Assembly: GCA_021613375.1 (NCBI GenBank)
Contig: CM038718.1
Location: 41,970,212-42,034,211, forward strand
Direction: 5' to 3'
DNA length: 64,000 nucleotides
DNA from: Megaleporinus macrocephalus
Lineage: Eukaryota; Chordata; Actinopteri; Characiformes; Anostomidae
The notes beneath the pieces are model-generated. The model searched no databases and was not told the DNA's origin. It was given only the letters and a program-made list of their open reading frames with translations. A program made the position numbers and the translations under genes. This document shows, piece by piece, positions 24,821-36,300 of this stretch; position 1 is the stretch's first letter, and each line of letters begins with the position of its first letter.

Positions 24821-25165
24821 CTGATCATTAAGTGTCTGATAACCAGTAAGAACAGCAGATCTGATTAGAACAGATGTAAATAATCAGACATACAATACAA
24901 AGTATCATGAATATGTTATTGTGAGAGAAGTAGATCAGATCTTGAGCTCCAGTTTGAAGAACAAAGTTAGGTTCCAGATTTCTCCTGGACGCCCCAGACA
25001 TTGTATGAATGTGTTCAGTTCCTTCAGCAGCAAATCTTGATTTATCTTAATGAAGTACTGAGCAGTCAAAGCAGGTATTAGATGAGAACTGTAAATAATA
25101 CTGGGTTGTTTAGGAGAAGCTTAGAAAGGGTTAAATAAACACACTGACGTATGGAAAAGCTCTAC
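24821..25165 (+). mobile_element. Dispersed repeat DR2, copy 1
   Basis: About 340 bp shared with 49213-49545 in the same orientation. Shared segments include 'gttattgtgagagaagtaga', 'ggttccagatttctcctgga' and 'tactgagcagtcaaagcagg'. Both copies are bordered by TA-rich tracts, which fits a TA-targeting, Tc1-like non-autonomous element (inference). No ORF of note. Confidence 0.8.
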
Positions 25166-25244
25166 TTACTCTATTAATTTTTAAGTTTTCAATTTTTTTT
25201 ATATAATAACGTCCTCAAGTGCATAAAACCTTTGCACAGCATTG

Positions 25245-25347
<103 letters not shown>

Positions 25348-25453
25348 TAGACACCAAATTCAGTGTCTTTCTGATATCAGCTCGTCCTCTAGCTCATTAA
25401 CTCTCATCTGTTTCGGTTTAGAAATCCTGTACAGACTATTAAACCACAGTAAT

Positions 25454-25456
<3 letters not shown>

Positions 25457-25502
<46 letters not shown>

Positions 25503-25524
25503 CCTCTCTCTCTCTCTCTCTCTC
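25457..25524. repeat. (CT)n microsatellite
   Basis: Nearly uninterrupted CT with one 'cccc' interruption. Confidence 0.95.
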
Positions 25525-25779
25525 CTCGTACTCGCTCTCCTTTTATCTCTCTCATATGCCTTTAACACTAAAATAAGATTTACTGACTGCGTGCCAGCGA
25601 GACTCCAAACTCATTCTGCAAATTATAACTATAAATATTCAACACACTAATTTTTATACTCCACCAGAATCTAATGAGCCCCTTAAACAGGACCAACAGT
25701 ATATTTCAGCAGGTGGCAGTAATACAGTGTGTACAAATTAAAAGTTGAAACTATTATATTCCTCATTATTTCAACACTA

Positions 25780-25870
25780 ATTGCCCAGTTTATCAGCTCC
25801 ACTGACCGTATAGGAGCACTTCTGCACTTACAGACTGAAGTCCATCTGTCTCTCTGTATACTATAGCTGC
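25780..25870. mobile_element. Foldback-element arm with a single unexpanded unit
   Basis: 'cagctccactgaccgtatag' followed by 'cttacagactgaagtccatc' is the junction seen at the end of each 45-bp array, but here with one unit only. It looks like the ancestral, unexpanded state of the 45-bp minisatellite. The rest of the element is not seen after 25870. Confidence 0.65.
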
Positions 25871-25979
25871 CCTGTGGTCAGTAAGTGACCAGGGATTAAC
25901 TGGGTAGAGGGCAGCTGTACTACAGCTTTGCATTCTCTCAAGCAGCTTCAGGAGAAGTATCTCCATATAATTCTCCATT

Positions 25980-26690
25980 AAAACAGACTCTGGTTCGTTG
26001 GGTGTGGTTCGTTTGGGCAGGTGTGAAAACAGTAATCACACTCGGGTGTGGACCAAAACAACCGCACCGAGACCCTTAAGAGGAGGTGGTCTTGGCCGGT
26101 TCCAAACAAACTCCGGAGCGGTTCGTTTCTGGTGAGAACATGATCCGACCTCGATCCAACCCAAGTATTAGGTGTTCTCCACAAGTTTGATCTAAACATC
26201 TCCTGCAGCCAGGTGTGCTTTGCATTATGGGATGTGTCAGATGGCGTAAACAGAGAACTGGAGAACTGGAGCAGCTAACAGGGCGAGGACAATGAAGCGA
26301 GGTCTCTCTTGGACTAGCAGTGAGGGACGTTGTCTACTTGATGTTTGGAGTGAGCTGGGTGGTCTGCAGGTGGACTGTAGTGCAGGTATATTATCAGATT
26401 ATTATTACAGCTATGAACAGATGCTGTCTCTGCCGCTGCTCCGTGATACGCTCTACAGGAAATGTGCAGTAGTTTAGAAAACCGGATCTTCTTCCTGTGT
26501 TTACTTTCTTACTCACACACCAGATACCTCTGACCAATCAGAGGAGACGACGTGCTCACGTGGTTTGTTGGGGTGCATTTTGGTGCTTTTCGGTGAAAAC
26601 AAACTTAACCGAGGAGGAAACACTCCAAGTAGACAAACTCATTAACTGATCCGGACCAGAGAAACCAACTACAGGTGTGAAAACGCCCTT
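25980..26690 (+). mobile_element. Dispersed element carrying a Myb/SANT-like fragment
   Basis: The left part has 'ggttcgtttgggcaggtgtg' and 'cactcgggtgtggaccaaaa'. The right part ends near 'ggaccagagaaaccaactac' and 'aggtgtgaaaacgccctt'. The recurring 'caggtgtgaaaac' at both ends and the internal coding fragment suggest a decayed DNA transposon or a repeat derived from one. The family is uncertain. Confidence 0.5.
26292..26477 (+). pseudogene. Myb/SANT-like DNA-binding fragment
   Basis: The 61-residue frame opens with MKRGLSWTSSEGRCLLDVW. The spacing of Trp, the acidic residue and the LLDxW motif matches the first helix of Myb/SANT-like (trihelix) domains. Such domains occur in PIF/Harbinger-associated proteins and many teleost repeats. 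After about residue 25 the similarity to a SANT fold is lost and the frame soon stops, so it is truncated. It lies within the dispersed element at 25980-26690 with no partner transposase. I judge it a relic, not a host gene. Identification rests on motif appearance only. Confidence 0.45.
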
Positions 26691-26954
26691 AGACTGGTTC
26701 TGTATATACAGTCTGGCTCTATATGCCACTCAGCAGTAGTGATTGAGAAGCAGCTCACATTCACCAAACTGTTGAGAATGCGGGAGCTGATAAAGCAGAT
26801 AGAACTTCACTCTTTCACTCTTCACTCTTTATCTCAGCATATGACGCTTCTGTGGTGAGCTGCTATCTGCCTGCTCTGTGATTTTCTGAGCTTCATTGGC
26901 TCAGATTCCATTTATTCCATGTATTTTTCCCCTGATTTCCAGTTTATATACACC

Positions 26955-27860
26955 GATCAGCCATAACATTAAAACCACCTCCTTATATCTCCACTCACTG
27001 TCCACTGTATCAGCTCCACTGACCATACAGGACCTCCACTCACTGTCCACTGTATCAGCTCCACTGACCATACAGGAGCTACACTCACTGTCCACTGTAT
27101 CAGCTCCACTGACCATACAGGAGCTCCACTCACTGTCCACTGTATCAGCTCCACTGACCATACAGAACCTCCACTCACTGTCCACTGTATCAGCTCCACT
27201 GACCATACAGGAGCTACACTCACTGTCCACTGTATCAGCTCCACTGACCAAACAGGAGATACACTCACTGTCCACTGTATCAGCTCCACTGACCATACAG
27301 GACCTCCACTCATTGTCCACTGTATCAGCTCCACTGACCATACAGGAGCTACACTCACTGTCCACTGTACCAGCTCCACTGACCATACAGGACCTACACT
27401 CACTGTCCACTGTATCAGCTCCACTGACCATACAGGACCTACACTCACTGTCCACTGTATCAGCTCCACTGACCATACAGGAGCTCCACTCACTGTCCAC
27501 TGTATCAGCTCCACTGACCATACAGGACCTACACTCACTGTCCACTGTATCAGCTCCACTGACCATACAGGACCTCCACTTACAGACTGTAGTTCATCTG
27601 ATTCTCTGTATACTTTATTACTCTGTTCTTTAATGATCAGGACCCCCACAGAACCACTGACACTGACATGGTAGTGGTGTGTTAGTTAGTGTGTGTTGTG
27701 CTGGTGTGAGTGGATCAGACACAGCAGTGCTGCTGCTGGAGTGTTTAAACACCTCAGTGTCACTGCTGGACTGAGAATCGTCCACCAACCAAAACTATCC
27801 AGACCACAGTGTCCTGTGGGCGGCGTCCTGTGTCCACTGATGAAGAACTAGACAGGCTGA
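26955..27860. mobile_element. Foldback element, copy 3, with terminal sequence
   Basis: The left terminus is preserved here: 'caccgatcagccataacatt' followed by 'aaaaccacctcc', which I recognise as the end of a repeat abundant in otophysan fish. It is followed by the 45-bp array (26990-27580) and then the core with 'cttacagactgtagttcatc' and 'gtccaccaaccaaaactatc'. It ends near 'actgatgaagaactagac'. The array therefore lies just inside the terminal inverted repeat. Confidence 0.75.
26990..27580. repeat. 45-bp minisatellite in a foldback element, copy B
   Basis: Thirteen units of the same 45-bp repeat as at 14410-15663, with mixed 'acctcc', 'agctac', 'agctcc' and 'acctac' variants and single changes such as 'gaccaaacaggagat'. 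The 245-, 221- and 226-residue frames on both strands are repeat translations. Confidence 0.97.
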
Positions 27861-27913
27861 CAAATGTATCTAATGTAACTGTGGCCTGAAAGCTAAACGT
27901 ATTAACCCTTACC

Positions 27914-28430
27914 CTACCAGTCAAAAGTTTGGACACACCTAACTGAACTTATATGTTTATAGTTATAGAGACGTTTTGATCTGAATGTGTTGAGAGACGA
28001 GTGTAAATAGTGAAGTTGGAGCCCATGTACACAAATATTACTAAAACTAACATTTGACTGTATTTAAATGTAAAAATGAGAATGTATATTTTTATAAGAG
28101 CTATAAAACCACCAAACCTGTTTATCAGAACAAGATCTCAGCATCTACACTATCTTCTTCAGTCCTGTTAGAGAAGCAGCTCATGTGGCTCCTCATGAAG
28201 CTGCTGGTCAGAATGTTTAAAGTATGTAAACCTGCATCAGAGCAAATGAGCTCATTTCTAAAAGACCCTCTAAACATTCTTTAAACACAACCAGATGTTT
28301 AATTCTGCTCCAGGAATAATTCCATACAGACTATTCTATAGTTTTTTTAATTATTCACTAATATTACTACCACCAAAATAGTACAAATAAGAAATACCTG
28401 GGTAGGTGTGTCCAAACTTTTGACTGATAG
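27914..28430. mobile_element. MITE with terminal inverted repeats
   Basis: The left end, 'ctaccagtcaaaagtttgga' plus 'cacacct', is mirrored at the right end, whose reverse complement reads 'ctatcagtcaaaagtttgga' plus 'cacacct'. Arms are about 27 bp and the length about 517 bp. This end sequence is typical of Tc1/mariner-type elements. No transposase is encoded; the 76-residue ORF at 28054 is unremarkable. Confidence 0.85.
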
Positions 28431-28479
28431 TGCATGCAGCTGATAGCAGTGGTGTGCTGTCTGTGCATAGCAAGCACAT

Positions 28480-29960
28480 TGAACAACAGAGAGAGAGAAA
28501 ACACCAAGAAATGATTATGTTGAATGATAGAGGAAGACAAGGAACCCAAAGTGCATCACACTGAATGATAAAAGGAGAAGAAACAGCCAGAGACCATCTT
28601 TATGAAGGATAAAGAAAGAGAAAACTAGGCCATTCCTCCCCTCTAGAGAGCATCACACTGAATGATAGAGCAAGAGTAAACAATGTTATCCTTTCCACTC
28701 AGAGAGCGTCACACTGAATAAAAGAGGAAGAGGATACCCAGGCTACCTTACCAATTCAGAGAGCATCACACTGTATGATAAAGAAGGAGGGGACATGGCT
28801 ATCCGTTCAATTTAGAGAGCATCACACTGAATGAATAAGAGAGAGGAAACAAGGCTATTCCATCTAAAAAGCATCACACTGAATGTTAGAGGGAGAGGAA
28901 AGAAGACTATCCTTTCCACTCAGAGAGCGTCACACTGAATGAAACGGTGAGAGTAAACAGGGATATCCTTTCCTCTGAAAGCATCACACTGAATAAAAGA
29001 GTAAGAAGATACCCAGGCCACCATGCCAACTTAGAGAGCATCACATGGTATATGATAGAAGAAGGAAAGTCATGGCTATCCTTTCAACTTGGAGAGCAAC
29101 ACACTGAATGAAAGAGGCTATTCCTTCCATTTAAAGAGCATCACACTGGATTTTGGAGGAAGAGGAAAGAGGGCCATTATTTCCACTCAATGAGTATCAC
29201 ATTGAATAATAGAGGTATAGGAATAAGGCTATCCTTTCCACTCAGAGAGCATCACACTGAATAAAAAGTAGGATACCCAGGCCACCTTACCAACTCAGAG
29301 AACATAACACAGTATATGATAGAAGAAGGAAAGTCATGGCTATCCTTTCAACTTAAAGAGCATCACACTAAATAAAATAGGGAGAGGAGACAAGGCTATT
29401 CCTTCCATCTAAAGAGCATCACATTGGATGTTGGAGGGAGAGGAAAGTCATGGCTATCCTTTCCACTCAGAGAGCATCACACTGAATGAAACTAATGATA
29501 GAGGTAGTGGACACAGGGCCATTCTTCCCCACTAGAAAGGCCATTAGACCATATTTTCCTTTCAGAAAGCATCACACTGAATCATAGAGCAACATAAAAC
29601 AAGGGCATTCTTCTCATCTAGATAGCATCACACTGAATGAAAGAGAAAGAGCAAACAAGGCAATTCTTCCCGCCTGTAGAGCATAACACTGAATAACAGA
29701 GGGAGAGAGGAAACGTGACCATTCTTCCCATCCAGAGAGCATCACACTGAATCATAGAGTAAGAGGAAACCTGGTTATCCTTTCCACTCAGAGAGCATCA
29801 CACTAAACGATACAGTAAGAAAAAAAACATTGTGATGCTCTCTGAGTAAAAAGGATAACCATGTTTTTTTCTCACCGTATCATTTAGGGTGATGCTCTTT
29901 GAGCAGAAAGGATAACAATGGTAGAGAAATAGAAATAGAGCATCACACTGAATTAATGAA
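28480..29960. repeat. Diverged minisatellite, about 55-70-bp units
   Basis: About 24 diverged units share 'agagcatcacactgaatgat' and 'ctatcctttccactcag' with a variable purine-rich middle such as 'agaggaagaggaaacaagg'. Divergence is much greater than in the other arrays, suggesting age. The last two units, after 29830, are inverted. Confidence 0.85.
29773..29860. repeat. Inverted repeat (hairpin) in the array
   Basis: The arm 29773-29802 (starting 'ggttatcctttccactcaga') is nearly complementary to 29831-29860 ('tgtgatgctctctgagtaaa' and so on), with about 28 bases between. The intervening segment is itself repeated inverted at about 29861-29887. Confidence 0.85.
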
Positions 29961-30037
29961 TGAGTTAGAGAAAACTTTTCATACCAGACTGTAATAATTA
30001 AGGCTGCTTTGTGTGATGTTTGTTATCTTTTTTGGAG

Positions 30038-30200
30038 GATGAAGGCCTACGAGAGCCTACTGAGCCAGACTGGGCAGTATTCACCCAGAGAACAGTGGCC
30101 ATGGCTGGGGACCAGTCCCTGCTGCCAGTATGATGTCATGTTGCTGTTAACAAGCTGCCTGTTGGAAGCTGGACAGGTCTCACTGCACAGGTTGCCTGAG
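30038..30200 (+). CDS. Candidate coding exon, unidentified
   Basis: An open frame of 54 codons from ATG at 30039 ends exactly at CCTGAG followed by gtgagt, a consensus 5' splice site at 30201. Upstream, 'tttgttatcttttttggag' could serve as a 3' splice site ending at 30037. The peptide begins MKAYESLLSQTGQYSPREQW and includes YDVMLLLTSCLLEAGQ. Its composition is complex and unlike the repeat-derived frames around it. After the donor comes a 93-bp intron with a (GT)n tract and a strong acceptor, a typical teleost intron size. I do not recognise the protein. It could be a real exon of a gene with large repeat-filled introns, a processed remnant, or a chance arrangement. Confidence 0.4.
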
Positions 30201-30209
30201 GTGAGTTGA

Positions 30210-30260
<51 letters not shown>

Positions 30261-30293
30261 CCACTCATCTGTTATCTCTTACTTCCTCCACAG
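30201..30293 (+). other. Candidate short intron with (GT)n
   Basis: Begins gtgagt, contains a (GT)n run at about 30212-30259, and ends with the pyrimidine-rich acceptor 'ctgttatctcttacttcctc' plus 'cacag'. Downstream, the same reading continues for about 15 codons to a stop at 30339, so 30294-30341 could be a terminal exon; other splicing is possible. Confidence 0.4.
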
Positions 30294-30439
30294 ACTGTAC
30301 CCTCCTGTCTCCAGGTTCGTGACTCGACCATATGTGTGTGACTCTCTTCCGTTAACTCTGTCCATCCGTGTATTCCATCTTCACTGAAATATCTGTCCTG
30401 TCCCAGAGTCTGCAGTCCTACTTACACTGGTGATGTCGC

Positions 30440-32575
30440 CGGTAGGATTGAAGACGGTCAGATGCTCAGTTCATTATTCAATTCACTATTCTGTTGACTA
30501 TTCAGTTCATCATTCAATTGCCTATTTAATTCACTATTCTGTTGACTATTCAGTTCATCACTCAATTGACTATTTAATTCACTATTCTGTTGACTATTTA
30601 GTTCATCACTCAATTGACTATTTAATTCACTATTCTGTTGACTATTCAGTTCATCATTCAATTGACTATTTAATTCACTATTCTGTTGACTATTCAGTTC
30701 ATCACTCAATTGACTATTTAATTCACTATTCTGTTGACTATTCAGTTCATCATTCAATTGACTATTTAATTCACTATTCTGTTGACTATTCAGTTCATCA
30801 CTCAATTGACTATTCAATTCACTGTTCAGTTAACTGTTCAGTCCACTGTTTGTTTCACTATTCAATTCACTGTTCAGTTTACTATTCACTTCACTGTTCA
30901 GTTCACTATTCAATTCACTGTTCAGTTCACAATTCAGTTCACAATTCAATTCAATATTCAATTCACTGTTCAGCTCACCATTCAAAACACTGTTCTTTTC
31001 ACAATTCAGTTCACAATTCAATTCAATATTCAATTCACTGTTCAGTTCACCATTCAATTCACTGTTCAATTCACTACATAATTCACAATTCAGTTCACAA
31101 TTCAGTCCACTATTCAATTCACTGTTCAATTCACTATTCAATTCACTGTTCAGTTCACTATTCAATTCACTGTTCAGTTTACTATTCAGTTCACTATTGT
31201 GTTGACTATTCTGTTAACTATTCAGTTCATCATTCAATTGACTATTTGATTCACTGTTCAATTCACTATTCAATTCACTGTTCAGTTTACTATTCAGTTC
31301 ACTATTGTGTTGACTATTCTGTTAACTATTCAGTTCATCATTCAATTGACTATTTAATTCACTATTCTGTTGACTATTCAGTTCATCATTCAATTGACTA
31401 TTTAATTCACTATTCTGTTGACTATTCAGTTCATCACTCAATTGACTATTTAATTCACTATTATGTTGACTATTCAGTTCATCATTCAATTGACTATTTA
31501 ATTCACTATTCTGTTGACTATTCAGTTCATCACTCAATTGACTATTCAATTCACTGTTCAGTTAACTGTTCAGTCCACTGTTTGTTTCACTATTCAATTC
31601 ACTGTTCAGTTTACTATTCACTTCACTGTTCAGTTCACAATTCAGTTCACAATTCAGTTCACTGTTCAGCTCACCATTCAAAACACTGTTCTTTTCACAA
31701 TTCAGTTCACAATTCAATTCAATATTCAATTTACTGTTCAGTTCACCATTCAATTCACTGTTCAATTCACTACATAATTCACAATTCAGTTCACAATTCA
31801 GTCCACTATTCAATTCACTGTTCAATTCACTATTCAATTCACTGTTCAGTTCACTATTCAATTCACTGTTCAGTTTACTATTCAGTTCACTATTGTGTTG
31901 ACTATTCTGTTAACTATTCAGTTCATCATTCAATTGACTATTCAATTCACTGTTCAATTCACTATTCAATTCACTGTTCAGTTCACTATTCAGTTAACTA
32001 TTGTGTTGACTATTCTGTTAACTATTCAGTTCATCATTCAATTCACTATTCAATTCAGTGTTCAGTCCACTGTTCAGTTCACTATTCAATTCAGTGTTTA
32101 GTTCACTATTTAAAACACTGTTCAGTTCACAATTCAGTTAACTGTTCAGTTCACTGTTTTGTTCACCATCCAGTTCACTATTCAATAAACTGTTCAATAC
32201 ACTATTCAGTTCCCTATTCAATACACTGTTCAGCTCACAATTCAGTTCACTGTTCAGTTCACTATTCAATTGACTGTTCAGTTCACTATTCAATTTACCA
32301 TTTAATTCACTATTCAGTTCACTGTTCAGTTCACTATTCAATTGACTGTTCAGTGCACTATTCAATTTGCCATTTAATTCACTATTCAGTTCACTGTTCA
32401 GTTCACTATTCAATTGACTGTTCAGTTCACTATTCAATTGACCATTTAATTCACTATTCAGTTCACTGTCCAGTTCACTATTCAATTTACTATTCAGTTC
32501 ACTATTCAATTCACAGTTTAATCCACTATTCCATGTATTCCTCAATTTACTTGTTTCTGATAATTTCAGTTTAAT
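30440..32575. repeat. 12-bp minisatellite with long open frames
   Basis: Basic units are 'gttcactattca', 'attcactgttca' and relatives. A roughly 48-bp superunit containing 'ttgactattcagttcatc' and 'attcaattgactatttaatt' is common at 30480-30800 and 31320-31550. The block starting 'gttgactattcagttcatca' at 30781 recurs at 31513, 732 bp away (61 x 12). Because 12 and 732 are multiples of three, a 714-residue frame at 30430-32574 and several minus-strand frames stay open. Their His/Tyr/Ser/Val/Ile or Asn/Ser/Glu/Leu composition mirrors the repeat. Confidence 0.96.
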
Positions 32576-33340
32576 TAATTTAACAGTTTTTTAATAAAAG
32601 TGTATATTTGTATATCACTACCAGCTCAACATGCGTCTAAATTAACCCTCATGTGTCCACTTTGGAATTTAATAGACGTTTCTAAACATTTGCAGCCGGG
32701 AACATATTTACAAACACTGTTTTTGTTTAAGAAGTAAACACTTTTTTTAAAAACACGTTTTTAATGAACACTTGAAACATTAAATAATGAAAAAAACAGA
32801 TTGTAATAGATTTACCGGAGAGACACTCAGCAGTACATACAGTAACAAATGAATACGGGTCCCATGTTGTACATTAGGAGGGGTTTGCTTAGCTTGTACA
32901 TCAAAGGGTTAAATCCGAAACTTAAACGTCAAGTTTGAAAAAAAGTTTGTGCCTCACCACATAAACATGAAAGCACGTTACGTACAGTAAGAGCCTCGTC
33001 CTGTCTGCTGACCCCAGATCAGCTTTAGAAATGACCCCCGCTTTACAGCTGACAGTATGACTGACACTTCCAGGCCGTTATCAGTGAACGAGAGCCGCGT
33101 CTCAGTTTGACGGAGTGAAATCCAATTTCTCCCTCCTTCCTAATCTGTCCGGGTTTCCGAGCCGCCTTGATTACGGATCGTGACGTAGCGGCTAATGCTA
33201 ATTTGTTTGACTCCCATTCCAAATCCCGCTGGCGGAGCGGGCGCTGTCGGAAAACTGCAGAAGTGCAAGAGATCATCTCGAGAAGGAGATACAGACACGG
33301 CTTCAGATCCCAGAACAAGAACAGCTAAGACAGAAGTAGT
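32576..33340. other. Unique stretch, possible conserved element
   Basis: No gene was recognised. The part from about 33000 to 33300 is GC-balanced and complex. It includes 'ccgccttgattacggatcg' and 'ggctaatgctaatttgtttg', which contain homeodomain-type TAAT and GATTA motifs. It lies alone between two large arrays. Conservation is untested. Confidence 0.35.
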
Positions 33341-33344
33341 TTAA

Positions 33345-36300
33345 CTGTACACAGGTAGGTGAAGGTACTGCTACAGTTTACCTGTACACAGGTAGGTGAA
33401 GGTAGTGTTACAGTTTACCTGTACACAGGTAGTTGAAGGTAGTGTTAGACAGTTTACCTGTACACAGGTAGGTGAAGGTAGTGTTACAGTTTACCTGTAC
33501 ACAGGTAGGTGAAGGTAGTGTTACAGTTTACCTGTACACAGGTAGGTGAAGGTAGTGTTACAGTTTATCTGTACACAGGTAGGTGAAGGTAGTGTTACAG
33601 TTTACCTGTACACAGGTAGGTGAAGGTAGTGTTACAGTTTACCTGTACACAGGTAGGTGAAGGTAGTGTTAGACAGTTTACCTGTACACAGGTAGGTGAA
33701 GGTAGTGTTACAGTTTACCTGTACACAGGTAGGTGAAGGTAGTGTTAGACAGTTTACCTGTACACAGGTAGGTGAAGGTAGTGTTACAGTTTATCTGTAC
33801 ACAGGTAGGTGAAGGTAGTGTTACAGTTTACCTGTACACAGGTAGGTGAAGGTAGTGTTACAGTTTACCTGTACACAGGTAGGTGAAGGTAGTGTTAGAC
33901 AGTTTGCCTGTACACAGGTAGGTGAAGGTAGTGTTAGACAGTTTACCTGTACACAGGTAGGTGAAGGTTTTATTAGACAGCTTACCTGTACACAGGTAGG
34001 TGAAGGTAGTGTAACAGTTTAGCTGTACACAGGTAGGTGAAGGTAGTGTTACAGTTTACCTGTACACAGGTAGGTGAAGGTAGTGTTACAGTTTACCTGT
34101 ACACAGGTAGGTGAAGGTAGTGTTAGACAGTTTACCTGTACACAGGTAGGTGAAGGTAGTGTTACAGTTTATCTGTACACAGGTAGGTGAAGGTAGTGTT
34201 ACAGTTTACCTGTACACAGGTAGGTGAAGGTAGTGTTACAGTTTACCTGTACACAGGTAGGTGAAGGTAGTGTTACAGTTTACCTGTACACAGGTAGGTG
34301 AAGGTAGTGTTAGACAGTTTACCTGTACACAGGTAGGTGAAGGTAGTGTTAGACAGTTTACCTGTACACAGGTAGGTGAAGGTAGTGTTACAGTTTACCT
34401 GTACACAGGTAGGTGAGGGTGGTGTTACAGTTTACCTGTGCACAGGTAGGTGAAGGTAGTGTTAGACAGTTTACCTGTACACAGGTAGGTGAAGGTAGTG
34501 TTACAGTTTACCTGTACACAGGTAGGTGAAGGTAGTGTTACAGTTTACCTGTACACAGGTAGGTAAAGGTAGTGTTAGACAGTTTACCTGTACACAGGTA
34601 GGTGAAGGTAGTGTTAGACAGTTTGCCTGTACACAGGTAGGTGAAGGTAGTGTTACAGTTTACCTGTACACAGGTAGGTAAAGGTAGTGTTAGACAGTTT
34701 ACCTGTACACAGGTAGGTGAAGGTAGTGTTACAGTTTACCTGTACACAGGTAGGTAAAGGTAGTGTTAGACAGTTTACCTGTACACAGGTAGGTAAAGGT
34801 AGTGTTAGACAGTTTACCTGTACACAGGTAGGTGAAGGTAGTGTTAGACAGTTTACCTGTACACAGGTAGGTGAAGGTAGTGTTACAGTTTACCTGTACA
34901 CAGGTAGGTGAAGGTAGTGTTACTGTGTACCTGTACACAGGTAGGTGAAGGTAGTGTTACAGTTTACCTGTACACAGGTAGGTGAAGGTAGTGTTACAGT
35001 TTATCTGTACACAGGTAGGTGAAGGTAGTGTTACAGTTTACCTGTACACAGGTAGGTGAAGGTATAGTTACAGTTCACCTGTACACAGGTAGGTGAAGGT
35101 AGTGTTACAGTTTACCTGTACACAGGTAGGTGAGGGTGGTGTTACAGTTTACCTGTGCACAGGTAGGTGAAGGTAGTGTTAGACAGTTTACCTGTACACA
35201 GGTAGGTGAAGGTAGTGTTACAGTTTACCTGTACACAGGTAGGTGAAGGTAGTGTTACAGTTTACCTGTACACAGGTAGGTAAAGGTAGTGTTAGACAGT
35301 TTACCTGTACACAGGTAGGTGAAGTTAGTGTTAGACAGTTTACCTGTACACAGGTAGGTGAAGGTAGTGTTACAGTTTACCTGTACACAGGTAGGTAAAG
35401 GTAGTGTTAGACAGTTTACCTGTACACAGGTAGGTGAAGGTAGTGTTAGACAGTTTACCTGTACACAGGTAGGTGAAGGTAGTGTTACAGTTTACCTGTA
35501 CACAGGTAGGTGAAGGTAGTGTTACTGTTTATCTGTACACAGGTAGGTGAAGGTAGTGTTACAGTTTACCTGTACACAGGTAGGTGAAGGTAGTGTTACT
35601 GTTTACCTGTACACAGGTAGGTGAAGGTAGTGTTACAGTTTACCTGTACACAGGTAGGTGAAGGTAGTGTTACAGTTTATCTGTACACAGGTAGGTGAAG
35701 GTAGTGTTACAGTTTACCTGTACACAGGTAGGTGAAGGTAGTGTTACTGTTTACCTGTACACAGGTAGGTGAAGGTAGTGTTACTGTTTACCTGTACACA
35801 GGTAGGTGAAGGTAGTGTTACAGTTTACCTGTACACAGGTAGGTGAAGGTAGTGTTACAGTTTATCTGTACACAGGTAGGTGAAGGTAGTGTTACAGTTT
35901 ACCTGTACACAGGTAGGTGAAGGTAGTGTTACTGTTTACCTGTACACAGGTAGGTGAAGGTAGTGTTACTGTTTACCTGTACACAGGTAGGTGAAGGTAG
36001 TGTTACAGTTTACCTGTACACAGGTAGGTGAAGGTAGTGTTAGACAGTTTGCCTGTACACAGGTAGGTGAAGGTAGTGTTACAGTTTACCTGTACACAGG
36101 TAGGTGAAGGTAGTGTTAGACAGTTTGCCTGTACACAGGTAGGTGAAGATAGTGTTACGGTTTATCTGTACACAGGTAGGTGAAGGTAGTGTTACAGTTT
36201 ACCTGTACACAGGTAGGTGAAGGTAGTGTTACAGTTTATCTGTACACAGGTAGGTGAAGGTAGTGTTAGACAGTTTGCCTGTACACAGGTAGGTGAAGGT

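Noticed and set aside
30430..32574. 714-residue frame resembling a repetitive structural protein
   Set aside because: All of it is the 12-bp repeat; other frames on both strands are equally open. Kept only as a low-interest observation.
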